From Plazaster borealis (Eukaryota; Echinodermata; Asteroidea; Forcipulatida; Labidiasteridae): 64,000 nt of DNA. The notes below the pieces were generated by a model that saw nothing but the letters and a program-made list of their open reading frames with translations, did no database searches and was not told the DNA's origin. Positions 34,261 through 45,563 of the stretch are shown piece by piece. The position numbers were made by a program, and so were the translations under genes. The stretch covers positions 9,453,501-9,517,500 of the forward strand of contig CM037461.1 of assembly GCA_021014325.1 (NCBI GenBank), given 5' to 3'. The first letter of the stretch is position 1. Every line of letters begins with the position of its first letter.

Positions 34261-35104
34261 CACTTTTTAAAATTGACCACCGTCTGTGTAGTTCCAGACA
34301 GCAATATTGAACTATGAAATTCTGACTTCTTGCAATTGAAACTTACATAATATGGCACAAATAAGCTGGTTTCACATGTCACACAGACACTGGTGTCTGT
34401 GTTGCATGTAAAATCCACACACATTCATATTGTATGCTTCATACACACTGAAGAGGTCTGTTTTTTCACTAGAGATCGTTAATACTAGTTTATACAATGC
34501 AGGGCAATATTTCAAGGCAATATCAATGGGAAATATGCCCCAAAATGTGAAACAAAAAAATGTGTTGCAGCTAAACGTCCACCAGCTTTGTAAAAAGTTT
34601 CATGCCCAACTGTTGTTCTGAAGTTTGTTTTATGTTTTTATTTTTTAACTTGTTTTAGCAATTATAACAGGTTTTGTTTTCATTGGAGCTGTTGTTATTT
34701 GTTATTATTGCCACTATTATTCCTCATTATTTCCTTAAAGTTAACAAACAGCAGGATCACGTCTTACTGAGCTCAATTTCATATTAAAGTCTTATAACAA
34801 GACGAGATGCAAAAAGGTTAAAAACTGCAGTTACTCTGCCAAAAATCAGTTCTATTAATTTTATATTAAGAAAATATTAGTATAATTTAAAATTTGCCAG
34901 AGTCACTTTGACATTATATTGCAGATGAATATTATAAAATAAGTTATAGAATTTAATAATCTCAGCTCCAGTCATAGTATGTGACAAAAAACTGCCAAAG
35001 GTGAAACTTACAACAAGCCTGGATGCTTCTGAGCACTGTATTGTTGTTCTCAAGATGGATATATTGTTTAAGACAATTGATATTCTACCCTTTGATTGTT
35101 ACAG
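34261..35104. other. AT-rich intron
   Basis: No exon supported. Its last ~70 bp belong to the duplicated block preceding each acidic exon (TTAAGACAATTGATATTCTA). Confidence 0.45.
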
Positions 35105-35230
35105 ATGCACACCAAGCAAATAATGCAGTGAATGACAGTGACGCGAGTGACAATGAAGCGAGTGACAATGAAGCGAGTGACAATGAAGCCAGTGGCAATG
35201 AAGCGGGTGACCAAGCTGAGAATTCTTCAG
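35105..35230 (+). CDS. Acidic repeat exon 1
   Basis: 126 bp, AG before and GTTGGT after, phase 1-1. Encodes DAHQANNAVNDS then repeated (A)SDNE units and GDQAENSSG. Asp/Glu/Ser-rich, probably disordered. Internal SDNEA units vary in number between the four exon copies. Confidence 0.65.
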
Positions 35231-35616
35231 GTTGGTACTCGATGATAATCATATTAAATCAAGTTTGTATTTTTGAAACTAGATTCATTTTGGGGTTTTT
35301 GTGGTATCTTTTAACCCTTGACATTAAAATTCCAGTTTTGAAAATCAAAATTTGAAATAAATTTTCTCATCAGCCATGCCTTGCCAAAATCCTGCCATTT
35401 TAGAAATACATGTATGAACAATTAAAATGTGTCATAGAAAACACGTGTATATGTAAGCTTTTATGTGTCCATTCAGTTGTGAACTATTCAGTTGTAAAAA
35501 TATTATTTTTATCTAAAAGGTACAAGCATATTGGCTGGCCTAGTTGCTTCTGCTGTTGTTCGCAAGATGGTTATATTGTTTAAGACAATTGATGTTCTAC
35601 CCTTTGATTGTAACAG

Positions 35617-35712
35617 ATGCACACCAAGCAAATCATAAAGTGAATGACAATGAAGTCAGTGACCATGAAGCGAGTTACAATGAAGCGAGTGACCAAGCTG
35701 AGAATTCTTCAG
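35617..35712 (+). CDS. Acidic repeat exon 2
   Basis: 96 bp, phase 1-1, donor GTGAGT. Encodes DAHQANHKVNDNEVS and SDQAENSSG. The upstream ~60 bp of intron is shared with exon 1, showing a segmental duplication. Confidence 0.65.
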
Positions 35713-35759
35713 GTGAGTACTCGGATGATAATCATATTCCAAGTTTGCATTTCTGAAAA

Positions 35760-37042
35760 TAGGGACAATAAGATTTATTTATTTATTTATTTAATTTGTT
35801 TTAAACTTAACCCTTAAAGTTATAGTTTCAGGTTTGAATTTTCAAAATTAAAAAAATCCCATTAAAGAAACATTTACAGCACAATGTGTTGTAGAAACAA
35901 TATTTATGTAATTGTTATGTGTCCATGCAATTTGGATACTCTCAGCTTAAAGAAAAGCAGAATTAGTGTTCTTGTTCAAAAGGTACAAGTCTATCGCTCT
36001 ATCGGAGACAGACATTTTTGTTTGTTTGGGGGGAGGGGTCCATTTAATACATCGAACTGTTCAATTGTGCATTCTTCCAATCTCATTTGGCAGGGTAAGT
36101 TGGGGGGGGGCAGGGGTTATGAGTTATGAGTAAGGGGAACTACCCCCTCTCCCTTCTGGTTATGCCACTGCTTCTGCTGTGTTGTTCTAAAGATGGTCGT
36201 ATTGTTTGCAGGAATGTGATTCTCTGTTTTCTCCCAGAAATCCTTTTTTTCCCCAAAAATGCTCACCCCAAGAATCGTGTAAATCCAATAAAAAACTTGG
36301 GTGGGGGGGTCGAATATAGAGTACAATAGATTTGGTGTGCGCAAAAATCTTTGATAATGGGTGGACTGATGACAAGTTTAATCAGTAGTGGATTCAAATA
36401 CCTGATGGAAACCAATGTCGTGTGCACAGTTTAGCACTTGTGGTCCTGACTAAAAAAAAGTCAATTGGCTTCCAGAGAACCTCGTGTGAATATATCGCGT
36501 CTAGTGACGATCCGGTGGAATAGGTTTAAGAAAGTGTATGTGGCCTCAGTAGGCACGCTTGTTTTGCGGTACTTTGTTGTATGTGTGTGTAAGTGTCTTT
36601 TTTGCACTGTTTAAGTAAAGCTGTTGCAACCTTATGTGTTGGCAAAAAATTATCTTTGACTGTATATTTTTATGGATTAAAATCATTCAAATAAAGAATG
36701 TGCTTACTACATGTACATGTAACTTCAGTTTATTTCTACAGTAGTTGTGCACTAGGCATTCATTTCATGCAGTCTGAAACATGTATGAAAACAAAGATAA
36801 CTTTTGAAACATGTAGGAATTACAAATAAAAAAATGCTCAAGATGTACCCCAAGTAGCCCTAAAGTGCATCACAATTTATCCGGGGCCCATAAACGGGCA
36901 CCAGACCCCACACCATATAGGCTTTGCACTTAAAGCTTGCAGGTGTTGCGCTTTGCATTCGCAGTTCAGGTTTATTTTAAAACAGCCCATTACATCCCTG
37001 TCTGTTTAAGACAATTGATATTCTACCCTTTGATCTTTACAG
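35760..37042. other. Intron between acidic exons 2 and 3
   Basis: Near 36165-36210 a degenerate fifth copy of the pre-exon block (CCACTGCTTCTGCTGTG, AAGATGGTCGTATTGTTTGC) survives without an exon. G-rich runs lie at 36025-36115 and 36300. No other gene seen. Confidence 0.45.
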
Positions 37043-37231
37043 ATGTACACCAAGCAAATCATAAAGTTATAGACAATGAATCAAGTGATGATGAAGCGAT
37101 TGATGATGAAGCAATTGACCAAGCTGAGAATTGCTCTGATGACGAGTACTCTGATGTTGATCATTTTTCAGACAGTGATTATATTCCTTGTTCAGATGGG
37201 GTTGTTAGTGACAACTCTACAATGCTACCAG
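37043..37231 (+). CDS. Acidic repeat exon 3
   Basis: 189 bp, phase 1-1, donor GTATAT. Encodes DVHQANHKVIDNESSDDEA then further acidic text with DEYSDVDHFSDSDYIPC. The longest of the four copies. Confidence 0.65.
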
Positions 37232-37903
37232 GTATATTTTTGTAATTAAAGGTTATGGAACCCTGGTGACCTTTCTATGTTGTGTGTGGCTATGTCATAA
37301 TTGTTGACAGTATCTTCACAAATTTCTGGGAAGGCCATATTTTTGGGAAAAGTCAATTGCACTTGAAAACTTCCTAAAAAGAAATTTACCCAGATATGTT
37401 TTTCTGCCCACACATTTTTTACATTGTTATTTTTACTTTGTTTATCAGGCATGTGAGACCACCGCGATTTCGCGGAAATCTGCGTTTTTTATTTTCCCAT
37501 TCCGCGTTTTTCTTGCGAGTTCAGCTTTTTTCCCGTCTCCGCCGTGAGTGGCCGGCCCGCTTTTTTAAATTTTTGTTTACCTCCAACTCGAGCAGCAAGT
37601 AATTTAACTGCACAACACTCACACAGAGAAGGGGAACCTGGCATCGGGAAGCACTTTACTTGCGATTTGATTTTGACAAGTGAGTCGGTGGCTAGACCCG
37701 GTAAAATGCTCCGCGCATGCTCCGCGTTAGTCTTTGATTAAAGCCGTTGTTCATTTTTCGTTAAGCGCGATGTCCCATTATACTTACCCATTTCGTTGTC
37801 CCAGTCCACCAAGAGAGGGCGCATTACTAAAAAATGTATTAAAAAGCAAACACCTTGAGCCAAGACTAGGCGCACACGGTCTTTCACGTGTGTGTGGTAA
37901 CCT

Positions 37904-40450
37904 CTCTCTCTCTCTTTAGTCCATTAGGGCGTCCGCCGTCCCGTGGTGGTCCAAGAAACAAGCTCCCTCCAAGCCTCCCTGTCGAGCGCGATCGTTGTTA
38001 GCTCATGCATGCTTTTGAGTGCACGAATGTTGTCAGTCCACCTAGCTTTCGGCCTTCCTCTGCCAGCGCGACCAACAACACAACCTTCCATACACTGCTT
38101 CTCAAAATTTCCCCTTCCTCTCCTTGCAGTATGGCCAAAATACTCAAGCTTCTTCTTAAGTATGATGTTAAATAAGCTTTTCGGGTTGTGAACTTTCTCC
38201 AACACACTGATGTTAGTTGTATGGTCTTGCCATTTGATGTTTAGCAATCGCCTCCAACACCAAAGTTCAAAACTTGTAATTTTGTTTTTTTCATTCAGCG
38301 TTAATGCCTGCGTCTCTGACCCATACAATGCGATGCTGAAGACAAGTGCATTCATGAGTCGGATCTTTAATAGTTCGTTTGGCTATGTCACGCGATTTCC
38401 AGATTTTTGACAGGTCTATGGCTGTTTGTCTTGCAATTGCCAATCTTCGTTTCACCTCCTTTGCACTACCCCCTTTGTTTGTGATATAGCTGCCCAAAAA
38501 GTTGAAGTCTTTTACAACATCAATCGATTGTCCTCCCACTGTTAACAGTACCGGCTCATCATCACTACTAACACAAGCCATGATACCGAATATTGTTCAC
38601 CACTTGGCCACCAATCTTTACACAACCCTCATAACTGTCTAAGGCAATACGCATCAAGCGTTCAGCGTAGATGTTAAACAGAAGCGGCGTCGCAATGCAG
38701 CCTTGGCGAACTCCCTGCCCAGTATCAAACCAATCTGAATTACCATATGGAGTCTGCACTGTCGATGACTGATTTTTATACCGCGATCTTAGTAGGTCGG
38801 TCATATGTGTCGGAAAACCCATCTCCTCCAATACCATCCACATTCGCTCATGCATCACAGTATCAAAGGCTTTTGCATAATCGATGAAGCACATGTAGAG
38901 TGGCTGTTTGTTTTCGCCACATTTTTCAATAATCCAGCGAATGTCTGCAATCAAATCACGGCATCCTCTCCCCTTTCTAAACCCGGCCTGGTTGTTTGGA
39001 ATTTCTCTCTCGAAGTATTGGCTGAGTCTGTCCATTATGATGTGCAGCAGGACTTTTCTGGCGTGTGAGATAAGGGATATTGTTCTGTTATTTTCACATT
39101 CACGGGTGTCACCTTTCTTTGGTAGAATGATAAATACCGCTTTAGTCCAATCTTCTGGCCATTCTTTTGTAGACCATATTCGGTTGCACAGCTTATGTAT
39201 CAATTTAATGCCCATTTCTCCAGTTTCTTTGATTAACTCTGCTGGTATGTCATCGAAACCAGGCGATTTCACACACTTCATTTTGTTGATAGATATTTGG
39301 TTCATTATCATAAGGGGGAGCTCTGTTTTGACATTTGCAGGCTCCTTTCGCTGATACAAAGACTCACAGTATTCACGCCATCGAGTTTTAATCTCTTCAT
39401 CCTCTATCACTACAGAACCATCTGCTGCTTTGACGACATTCAGACGGTTTGTGGGTTTGTTGGTTAATTTCTTTACAACAGTGAAAACATCTTTCGCTCG
39501 GTTATGATGACTATACTTTTCGAGCTTCTCGCATTGATCATTGCAGAAAGTGATCTTATTTTGTCTCGGCTGCCTGTTGATTTCCTTTGTCAACCAACGC
39601 TCTCCTCATCTTTTTGTCGTTAACTGGATCTGTACCAAAGACTTTCAGTTCGCGATGCTTATCTACGAGTTCCAATGTTTGCGTTGACATCCACTGTGCT
39701 GATTTATTCCGTTTACTCTTCGATCTGAGCGCTGTCCCGGACAGGTATATGGTGGAGACAAACAACAGATTTCAGGCATTAATTGATCAGGAAGAGGAGT
39801 CGTCAGCTGATAACCTCTGGAATGAGATGAAAACTGTTATTATAGAATCAGCGAAACTGTCAATACATCCGCTTTTTTTCATGGCCAGAGAAGTACACAA
39901 CATAGCCATCACCAGTTGTAAAGTGACCTTTCCCCACAAAACGCATTTCCGAGATAACCGCGATCCCAATAGCCAATCGCTTTAACTCGCTTTTCTTGTG
40001 ACATAGTTCGTACATTCCATGTTGCCAATCTTATACAGGTCTTATGCAGCCTGCGCTTGTCGACTTTCGTACTGCTGGTGTCAGCCGGCGAGCATTCCGG
40101 AGACTTTAGCACACCAGCAACATTATCAGCAGTGCTACTCCCGACTACGTCCAGCTCTTCCCTAGTAGCATTTTGAACATCGTCAAGCCTAGCGGTCTCA
40201 CTATCAGATGTTATAACATGATAAATTTGGTTGTAAGTAATTTCTCGGATTTTCAAGGAGCAAAATACTGTGGTAGGGCTCCGTATCTTTCCACAGCGCA
40301 GTACCATCTAACTTGGCGATGTCCAACTAACGAGGACAGGTACCCCAGCCGTTGACCATGAGAGTTCATCCGCCTGCAGTGACCGACATCCGCACCTGCT
40401 GCCGTGCAGACCAACCGTAACCCTGGTACGGGAGGCCACGGGGTTACTAG
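37904..40450 (-). mobile_element. Non-LTR retrotransposon (LINE), 5' part rearranged, inactive
   Basis: Minus-strand LINE in the intron between acidic exons 3 and 4. Its 3' end is an (AGAG)n tail at 37904-37917 just past the stop at 37924. Upstream, 40300-40020 holds the start of an apurinic endonuclease domain (CIRLATWNVRTM), whose middle is deleted. The reverse transcriptase (39593-38568) shows MKCVKSPGFDDIPAELIKE, KAVFIILPKKGDTRECENNR, FIDYAKAFDTV and GVRQGCIATPLLFN. At the YADD box the sequence jumps from NNIRY to MACVSSDD, so the catalytic ADD and neighbours are deleted with a frameshift (about 38581). The C-terminal region (38581-37924) has SYITNKGGSAKEVKRRLA and GRAGRGRPKARWTDNI, typical of RTE/CR1-like endonuclease-RT proteins. 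Another frameshift lies near 39590. Confidence 0.85.
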
Positions 40451-40489
40451 CACTTGCCCAAGGTGCTACCTATTGATCTCTATTATACC

Positions 40490-40625
40490 TGACTGTAGCG
40501 CTGGCTCAAAATTCGGACACATACAAATAGCGCTGGCCCAAAATCCTGACACGTACAAATAGCACTGGCCCAAAATCCGGACACGTACAAATAGCGTTGG
40601 CCCAAAATCCGGACACTGAAAAAAA
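40490..40625. repeat. Minisatellite, ~36-bp unit, four copies
   Basis: CTGGCCCAAAATCCGGACAC with GTACAAATAGCG recurs four times, followed by poly-A. Confidence 0.85.
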
Positions 40626-41675
40626 AAAGTTTTCCTCTTTTTTTTCCATGACCCGCTCACATGTAAGCTTGGGTGATATCGCTTTTTTTCATCCACGATG
40701 TATCGTCAAGAATATATCGCGATATTCGATAATATCGCGATTAATTTTTGATGACGTCAATCTTCTACGAATTTCACAGTGCAAGTTTTAGTTGTAAAAG
40801 CAGCCTTCTCATTTTTACTTTTCTCCAATGACCTATTCTTCGGGTTTTACTCTAAACCTATGGGGTGAAAACCTGGGCCTATTACTTACACACATTTAAT
40901 ATGTCTACTGCACATGACAGACTGTTCTATATGTGTGCATAACTAATTAGATCACGCTACTCGCCTGTATGCAACACCAATCTCGTCCCCAAGGTGTGTC
41001 GAGCACGCTTCTTGATGTGATATTTGTTAAATTTGTAATTGTTCTTTTATTTTCGTTTTTTATGTTAGTTTTCAAAAATATAGTTAGTTTTTATTTTATT
41101 TAGGTTTTGGCCGCCCATATTTTTCCGCCAACACCCCATTGACTAGCACATGAAATTTCTGGTCAGCAAATATCGCATCTAGAAATATAAAACAGAAGAA
41201 AACTCTTGGCTTGCCTTATACTGTAGTTTTCATTTCTTTTTTATCTGCTGTTCCTGAAAATTCCACTTATTCAATAAATAAAAAGCAAAATCTACTATTG
41301 TGTCAAAGGTGGATAAAACAAATGCATCAAAGGATCATGAAAAGTGTTGGAGCACATGTACATAAGGCCTTGCAGTCTAGACACAAACATTTGTGTACAC
41401 CATACCTTCTACATACATGTACATACCACTAATGCTTGCTTTGTCACACATTGGTCACAGACGTAGTTCCAACTCATGCCCTACTCATAACAGTTTGATC
41501 ATTATCCTCAACAGGACTACACAGTCTACAAGGAAATATGCACGAAGAGGTGTTTCCAAGACTGGCTGATGATGCTTTGAAATGAGGCAAAGGTAGGTTT
41601 GTACCTCAACTCATTGGAATGGTGATTTAATTTACTACTGTGCAAATACACAGGCTGACCTATACGAGATTATAC
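40626..41675. other. AT-rich intron
   Basis: An ATATCGCGATATTCG patch (40712) is self-complementary. No exon or gene supported; the frame at 41211-41432 shows no recognisable motif. Confidence 0.45.
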
Positions 41676-41677
41676 TA

Positions 41678-42130
41678 AACTGCTCACAAAAAGTTTTTTT
41701 AATCAAGTATATTTTTATTATTTATTACTCTCTTTGTATATGTTATATATCAATGCAAAGCTGAAGTGTTCCTCTTTAAAATGATACTACATTTGCAATG
41801 ATTACATGTTGCTGAATTTGGCTACATGAATAACAATGAGGCAAAGTCACAAATCAAATGTGCCAAAATTACCGCTTGTTTGAATTACAGTGTCAATTTG
41901 TTTGTTCACACAGTAACACAAAATTGCTAATTTTGGCACATTTGATTTGTGACTTTGTCTCATTCTCAATAATGTGGCCAAGTCCAGCAACATGTCATCA
42001 TTGCACATTTGGTATCATTTTAAAGAAGAACACTTCAGCTTTCTATTGATAAGCAACATAATACAAGAGGGTAATAAATGATAAAAATATACATGATTAA
42101 AAAAAGTTTCCTAACTTTATGTGAGCAGTT
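41678..42130. mobile_element. Tc1/mariner-type foldback MITE with TA duplication
   Basis: Begins AACTGCTCACAAAAAG and ends TGTGAGCAGTT, with TA at 41676-41677 and 42131-42132. The arms stay complementary for about 200 bp (for example GTGCCAAAATTA at 41859 and TAATTTTGGCAC at 41928), so it is a near-complete inverted repeat without a transposase gene. Confidence 0.85.
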
Positions 42131-42274
42131 TAGAAACCAGATTGTTTTCATATGTTGCATTGTGAGGGTGTTCTTAACTGGTATATTTGTGATTAAAATA
42201 CTCAATCTTCTCAGTTCTATGAAGGACCATGTCTGCTCATTACATTAAGCATAAAACATTAGATTAATTTCCTT

Positions 42275-43675
42275 TTTGGCGAGCTGCGAAGCAGAGTGAG
42301 CCTATGTAATGACAATTTTCATCCGTCTGTCCGTCTGTATGTACGAGCTACATTGAGGGGCTATTTGTAGGTAGGAACTGTACTTGTGGGCTTTCCTTAC
42401 ATTGTGGGGTCATGCCCACAATGTTTAAAACAGAAAAGATTAAAGAAAAGGGATCATAGTCTAGTCACAACCTGTGGAAACCCCACTATGTCGCTCTACT
42501 AAGCACGTCCGGCCGTCCGCATTCAGTGTGAAGAATGTTAAAGTTTTAGTATGAAGCTTCAACAAAAGTGTCGAGTTGTTTTATGGAATTTAAAATCCCA
42601 AGTGAGATCAGTATACAGTGACAGTCATGTTTTGTGGTTCTCAATCATGTTTTTAAGGAAATGTTAAAGTTTTTGGGAATAAAACAATGCTAGGCTAAAC
42701 ATTGCCCCCTGGATTTTAAAGAGCCAAAGTCAGAGTAAATGTTGAAGTTTTAAAACTGACTTCTAACTTTTACTTACAACCAGGCAACATCACAACAGAC
42801 TTGCACATATTACACAGTCACACTAAGAATGAAACTCCTGATTGTTTCAATGGTTCCAGATGAGTGAGTTAAAACAATGAGATACCTTGAATGCCCAAAG
42901 CTCCTTAATGCAATGATGTATCGATTTGAAACTTATATCACATTTTGCCACTGACATGCAGATTTGTATGAAGAATAAAACTCATTGGTATGACACCCGT
43001 TCCAGTTGAACGAGCTAAAACAATGAAAACCTTGAGTGGCTCTAACTCCTTACTGCAATGATGTATCAACTTTAAACTTATATCAAATGTTGTCATTGAC
43101 ATGCAGATTCATATAAAAGAATAAAACTCGTAAGTATGACACCCGTTCCAGTTTATCGAGCTAAAACAATGAAAAGCTTGAGTGGACGTAACTTCTTCTT
43201 GCAATGAATTATCCACTTGAAACCTGGATCAAATATTGCCACCAACATGCTTATTCATGTCAAAGAATATAACTCTAATTATGACAATGTTTCCAGTTGA
43301 ATGAGCTAAAACAACAATATAGAAAGGTTTTAGAATATGAACGGTTCCAAAAGTGCAAACCTTATAAGTTTATAATTATCTTACCTTGTGTTTTTATTTT
43401 TGTAAAATCAGGCAAATTACCCCTCTGCCCCCTTAACCAACGAGTCCCGTGGACCCATGCGTATTTGTTTCTCTTCCCAGTCAACCCCCCCTCCCCCATC
43501 CTGATCCCCTGTCACTCCCATACCAAACAAGTAGGCAGTGTTCAAGCGCATACAAGTTTGTTAATGTACCCACTCCTATAACATCATTTGATCAAATGGT
43601 TGGTTTTTCTATTAGACATTGTTTTTCTATCGGGCGATCGGCAGCTCGCCATGGCAGCTTCGCTGTTCTAGTTTT
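42275..43675. mobile_element. Non-autonomous element with internal tandem repeats
   Basis: Starts GGCGAGCTGCGAAGCAGAG and ends GGCAGCTCGCCATGGCAGC then TTCGCTGTTCTAG, partly inverse to the start. Inside, 42825-43310 holds about three ~145-bp tandem units (GAGCTAAAACAATGAAAA, GCAATGATGTATC). No protein gene. Confidence 0.5.
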
Positions 43676-43679
43676 TGTT

Positions 43680-44660
43680 TTACGTTGAAGTTGGATTTCC
43701 AGATTTGAATTTCTAAATTTGAAACAAATGTTCTCAGCAACCATGCCTTCCCGTCTAGAAATCCATACATATATAGTGTGCACGCAGTTGTATACTTTCA
43801 GGTAAAAACATTGTTTTAGTGTCTTGTTTAAAGTTACAACTGGCTTTGATTTAAAGGCTGTTTGATAGCTTTGCTTCTTGCATGACTAGCCTGTCCCATT
43901 CCCACATTGAAACTGCATTGAAACTGACATTCAATTATTCAAAAGAATACCACTCTTTGTCCACGCAGTCTACAAGAAAAAAATGTTTACAGTCACAGAC
44001 CTACGACTGTGTGTGGTAGCTTTGCTTTATCCTTGATTCATTCTCCTGATTCCCACTGCAGTGAACCTGAACATTGAACCTGTCACTCAGTTCAAGTCCA
44101 AACTATATGATGCACGGTCAGGGCCAAAGCCTTGATGATTTTGAATTCTTCTTAGCTTTGCAGTTATGGTAATGAAAATGATATCATTACAATGGAACTA
44201 TTACAGTTGGTCATTGCCTTTGAAACATGTCCATCACTTACTGAACCCCAAAATACATTATGCACTTTAGAGAAAAGCTTCAAATGCTGATCAAAAATTA
44301 ATGATACGTTGTATTTTGACAGTACAGTTTATAATGTAAATAATGCGCAGAAAAGACCCAAGATTGTACCTATGCGTAAGTCAAACAGTGTAATATGAAA
44401 AAGACTCTAAAAGCTAACCCCTTAATGGGCTTGGTCAGTAAGACAACCAACAGACTTTGATTGGTCTGTGATAAGTATCAATTTTTCATACCAAAATACT
44501 TTGCATATCCACTAGCCACTCCATTTTGGAAGTTAAAATATAAAACACATGTTATAAGCTTCAAGATTTACTCGTTTGCATAGGCTGTCAGCCTGAATCC
44601 CCAAATTGTGTGTGTAGAATCCCCCCCTGTGTGTTTAAGACAATTGATGTTCTACCCTTT
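43680..44660. other. Intron before acidic exon 4
   Basis: No gene seen. It ends with the duplicated pre-exon block (TTTAAGACAATTGATGTTCT). Confidence 0.45.
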
Positions 44661-44671
44661 AATCGTTACAG

Positions 44672-44752
44672 ATGTACACCAAGCAAATCATCAAGTCAGT
44701 GACAATGAAGCGAGTTGCAATGAAGCGAATGACCGAGCTGGGAATTCTCCTG
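44672..44752 (+). CDS. Acidic repeat exon 4
   Basis: 81 bp, phase 1-1, donor GTGAGT. Encodes DVHQANHQVSDNEASCNEAN and ends NSPG. It lies 7.4 kb beyond copy 3 because the LINE and MITEs inserted between them. Confidence 0.65.
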
Positions 44753-45136
44753 GTGAGTACTAAGATGTTAATCATTTTTTAGAAAAAGATTTCATTCCAA
44801 AGTTTGAATTTGCAAAAAACCCCAAAACAAGACAGCGCTCTCAGCGCAATGCAATGCCTAGTCTTTTTATTTGCCTTAGAAACAATTGGGGGAAAGGCTG
44901 CAGAGGCTGCTAAGTGTTGATTTTCAGATGAATCAACTTGGAAGCCTGGTAGGCAACCCCCTTAACCTTTTCCAAATTATTTTGTCATCCCCTTCTATTT
45001 TTTCCGAACATGAATTTTAACTCATTCAACTCACTCTCCATAATTGATGTGCAAGATTATTTTAATTAAATTCCATAGTGAATGCATTATGAATTTTAAA
45101 GGATATTTCACAATCTTCATTTCTTTATTTTTATAG

Positions 45137-45168
45137 GTGACAAAGAAAATTTCAAGCAACAATCAATG
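45137..45168 (+). CDS. Short linker exon
   Basis: 32 bp between TATAG and GTAAGA, phase 1 to 0, encodes GDKENFKQQSM after the acidic exons. Confidence 0.55.
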
Positions 45169-45376
45169 GTAAGAATTTGTGTTAATCATGACATTCTTCC
45201 ATGTTTGTACTTACTTGAAGGATAATTTCTAGATATGAAATGCAAATTGTTATTTATTGACTGAAGCAGAGAAAAGCACACTAAGTTTGCACTTTTGGTC
45301 CCTAACAAAATATTGACAAAGAAGGATCACTACACATCTGAATTTACCAACAAGCTGTGTTTTTGATTTACTGTAG

Positions 45377-45400
45377 GTCTTGTTCACTGCCAGAATAGAG
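45377..45400 (+). CDS. Micro-exon
   Basis: 24 bp between CTGTAG and GTAATC, phase 0-0, encodes VLFTARIE. Possibly optional. Confidence 0.35.
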
Positions 45401-45563
45401 GTAATCTTAAGGCAGCTGTATTTTTTTAATTTTCAGTAGCTGGCGTAGTGCAAACAAGGCTTTTTATGTATAATTATAGTGGTTGTCTCTCGATTTGTTA
45501 TTATATCCTTTTTTGTATTTGATTTATTTATATATAATGTTTATTTGCCTTTTTGATATCTAG

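Noticed and set aside
38805..39354. Plus-strand frames of 87 and 148 codons
   Set aside because: Antisense shadows of the LINE reverse transcriptase.
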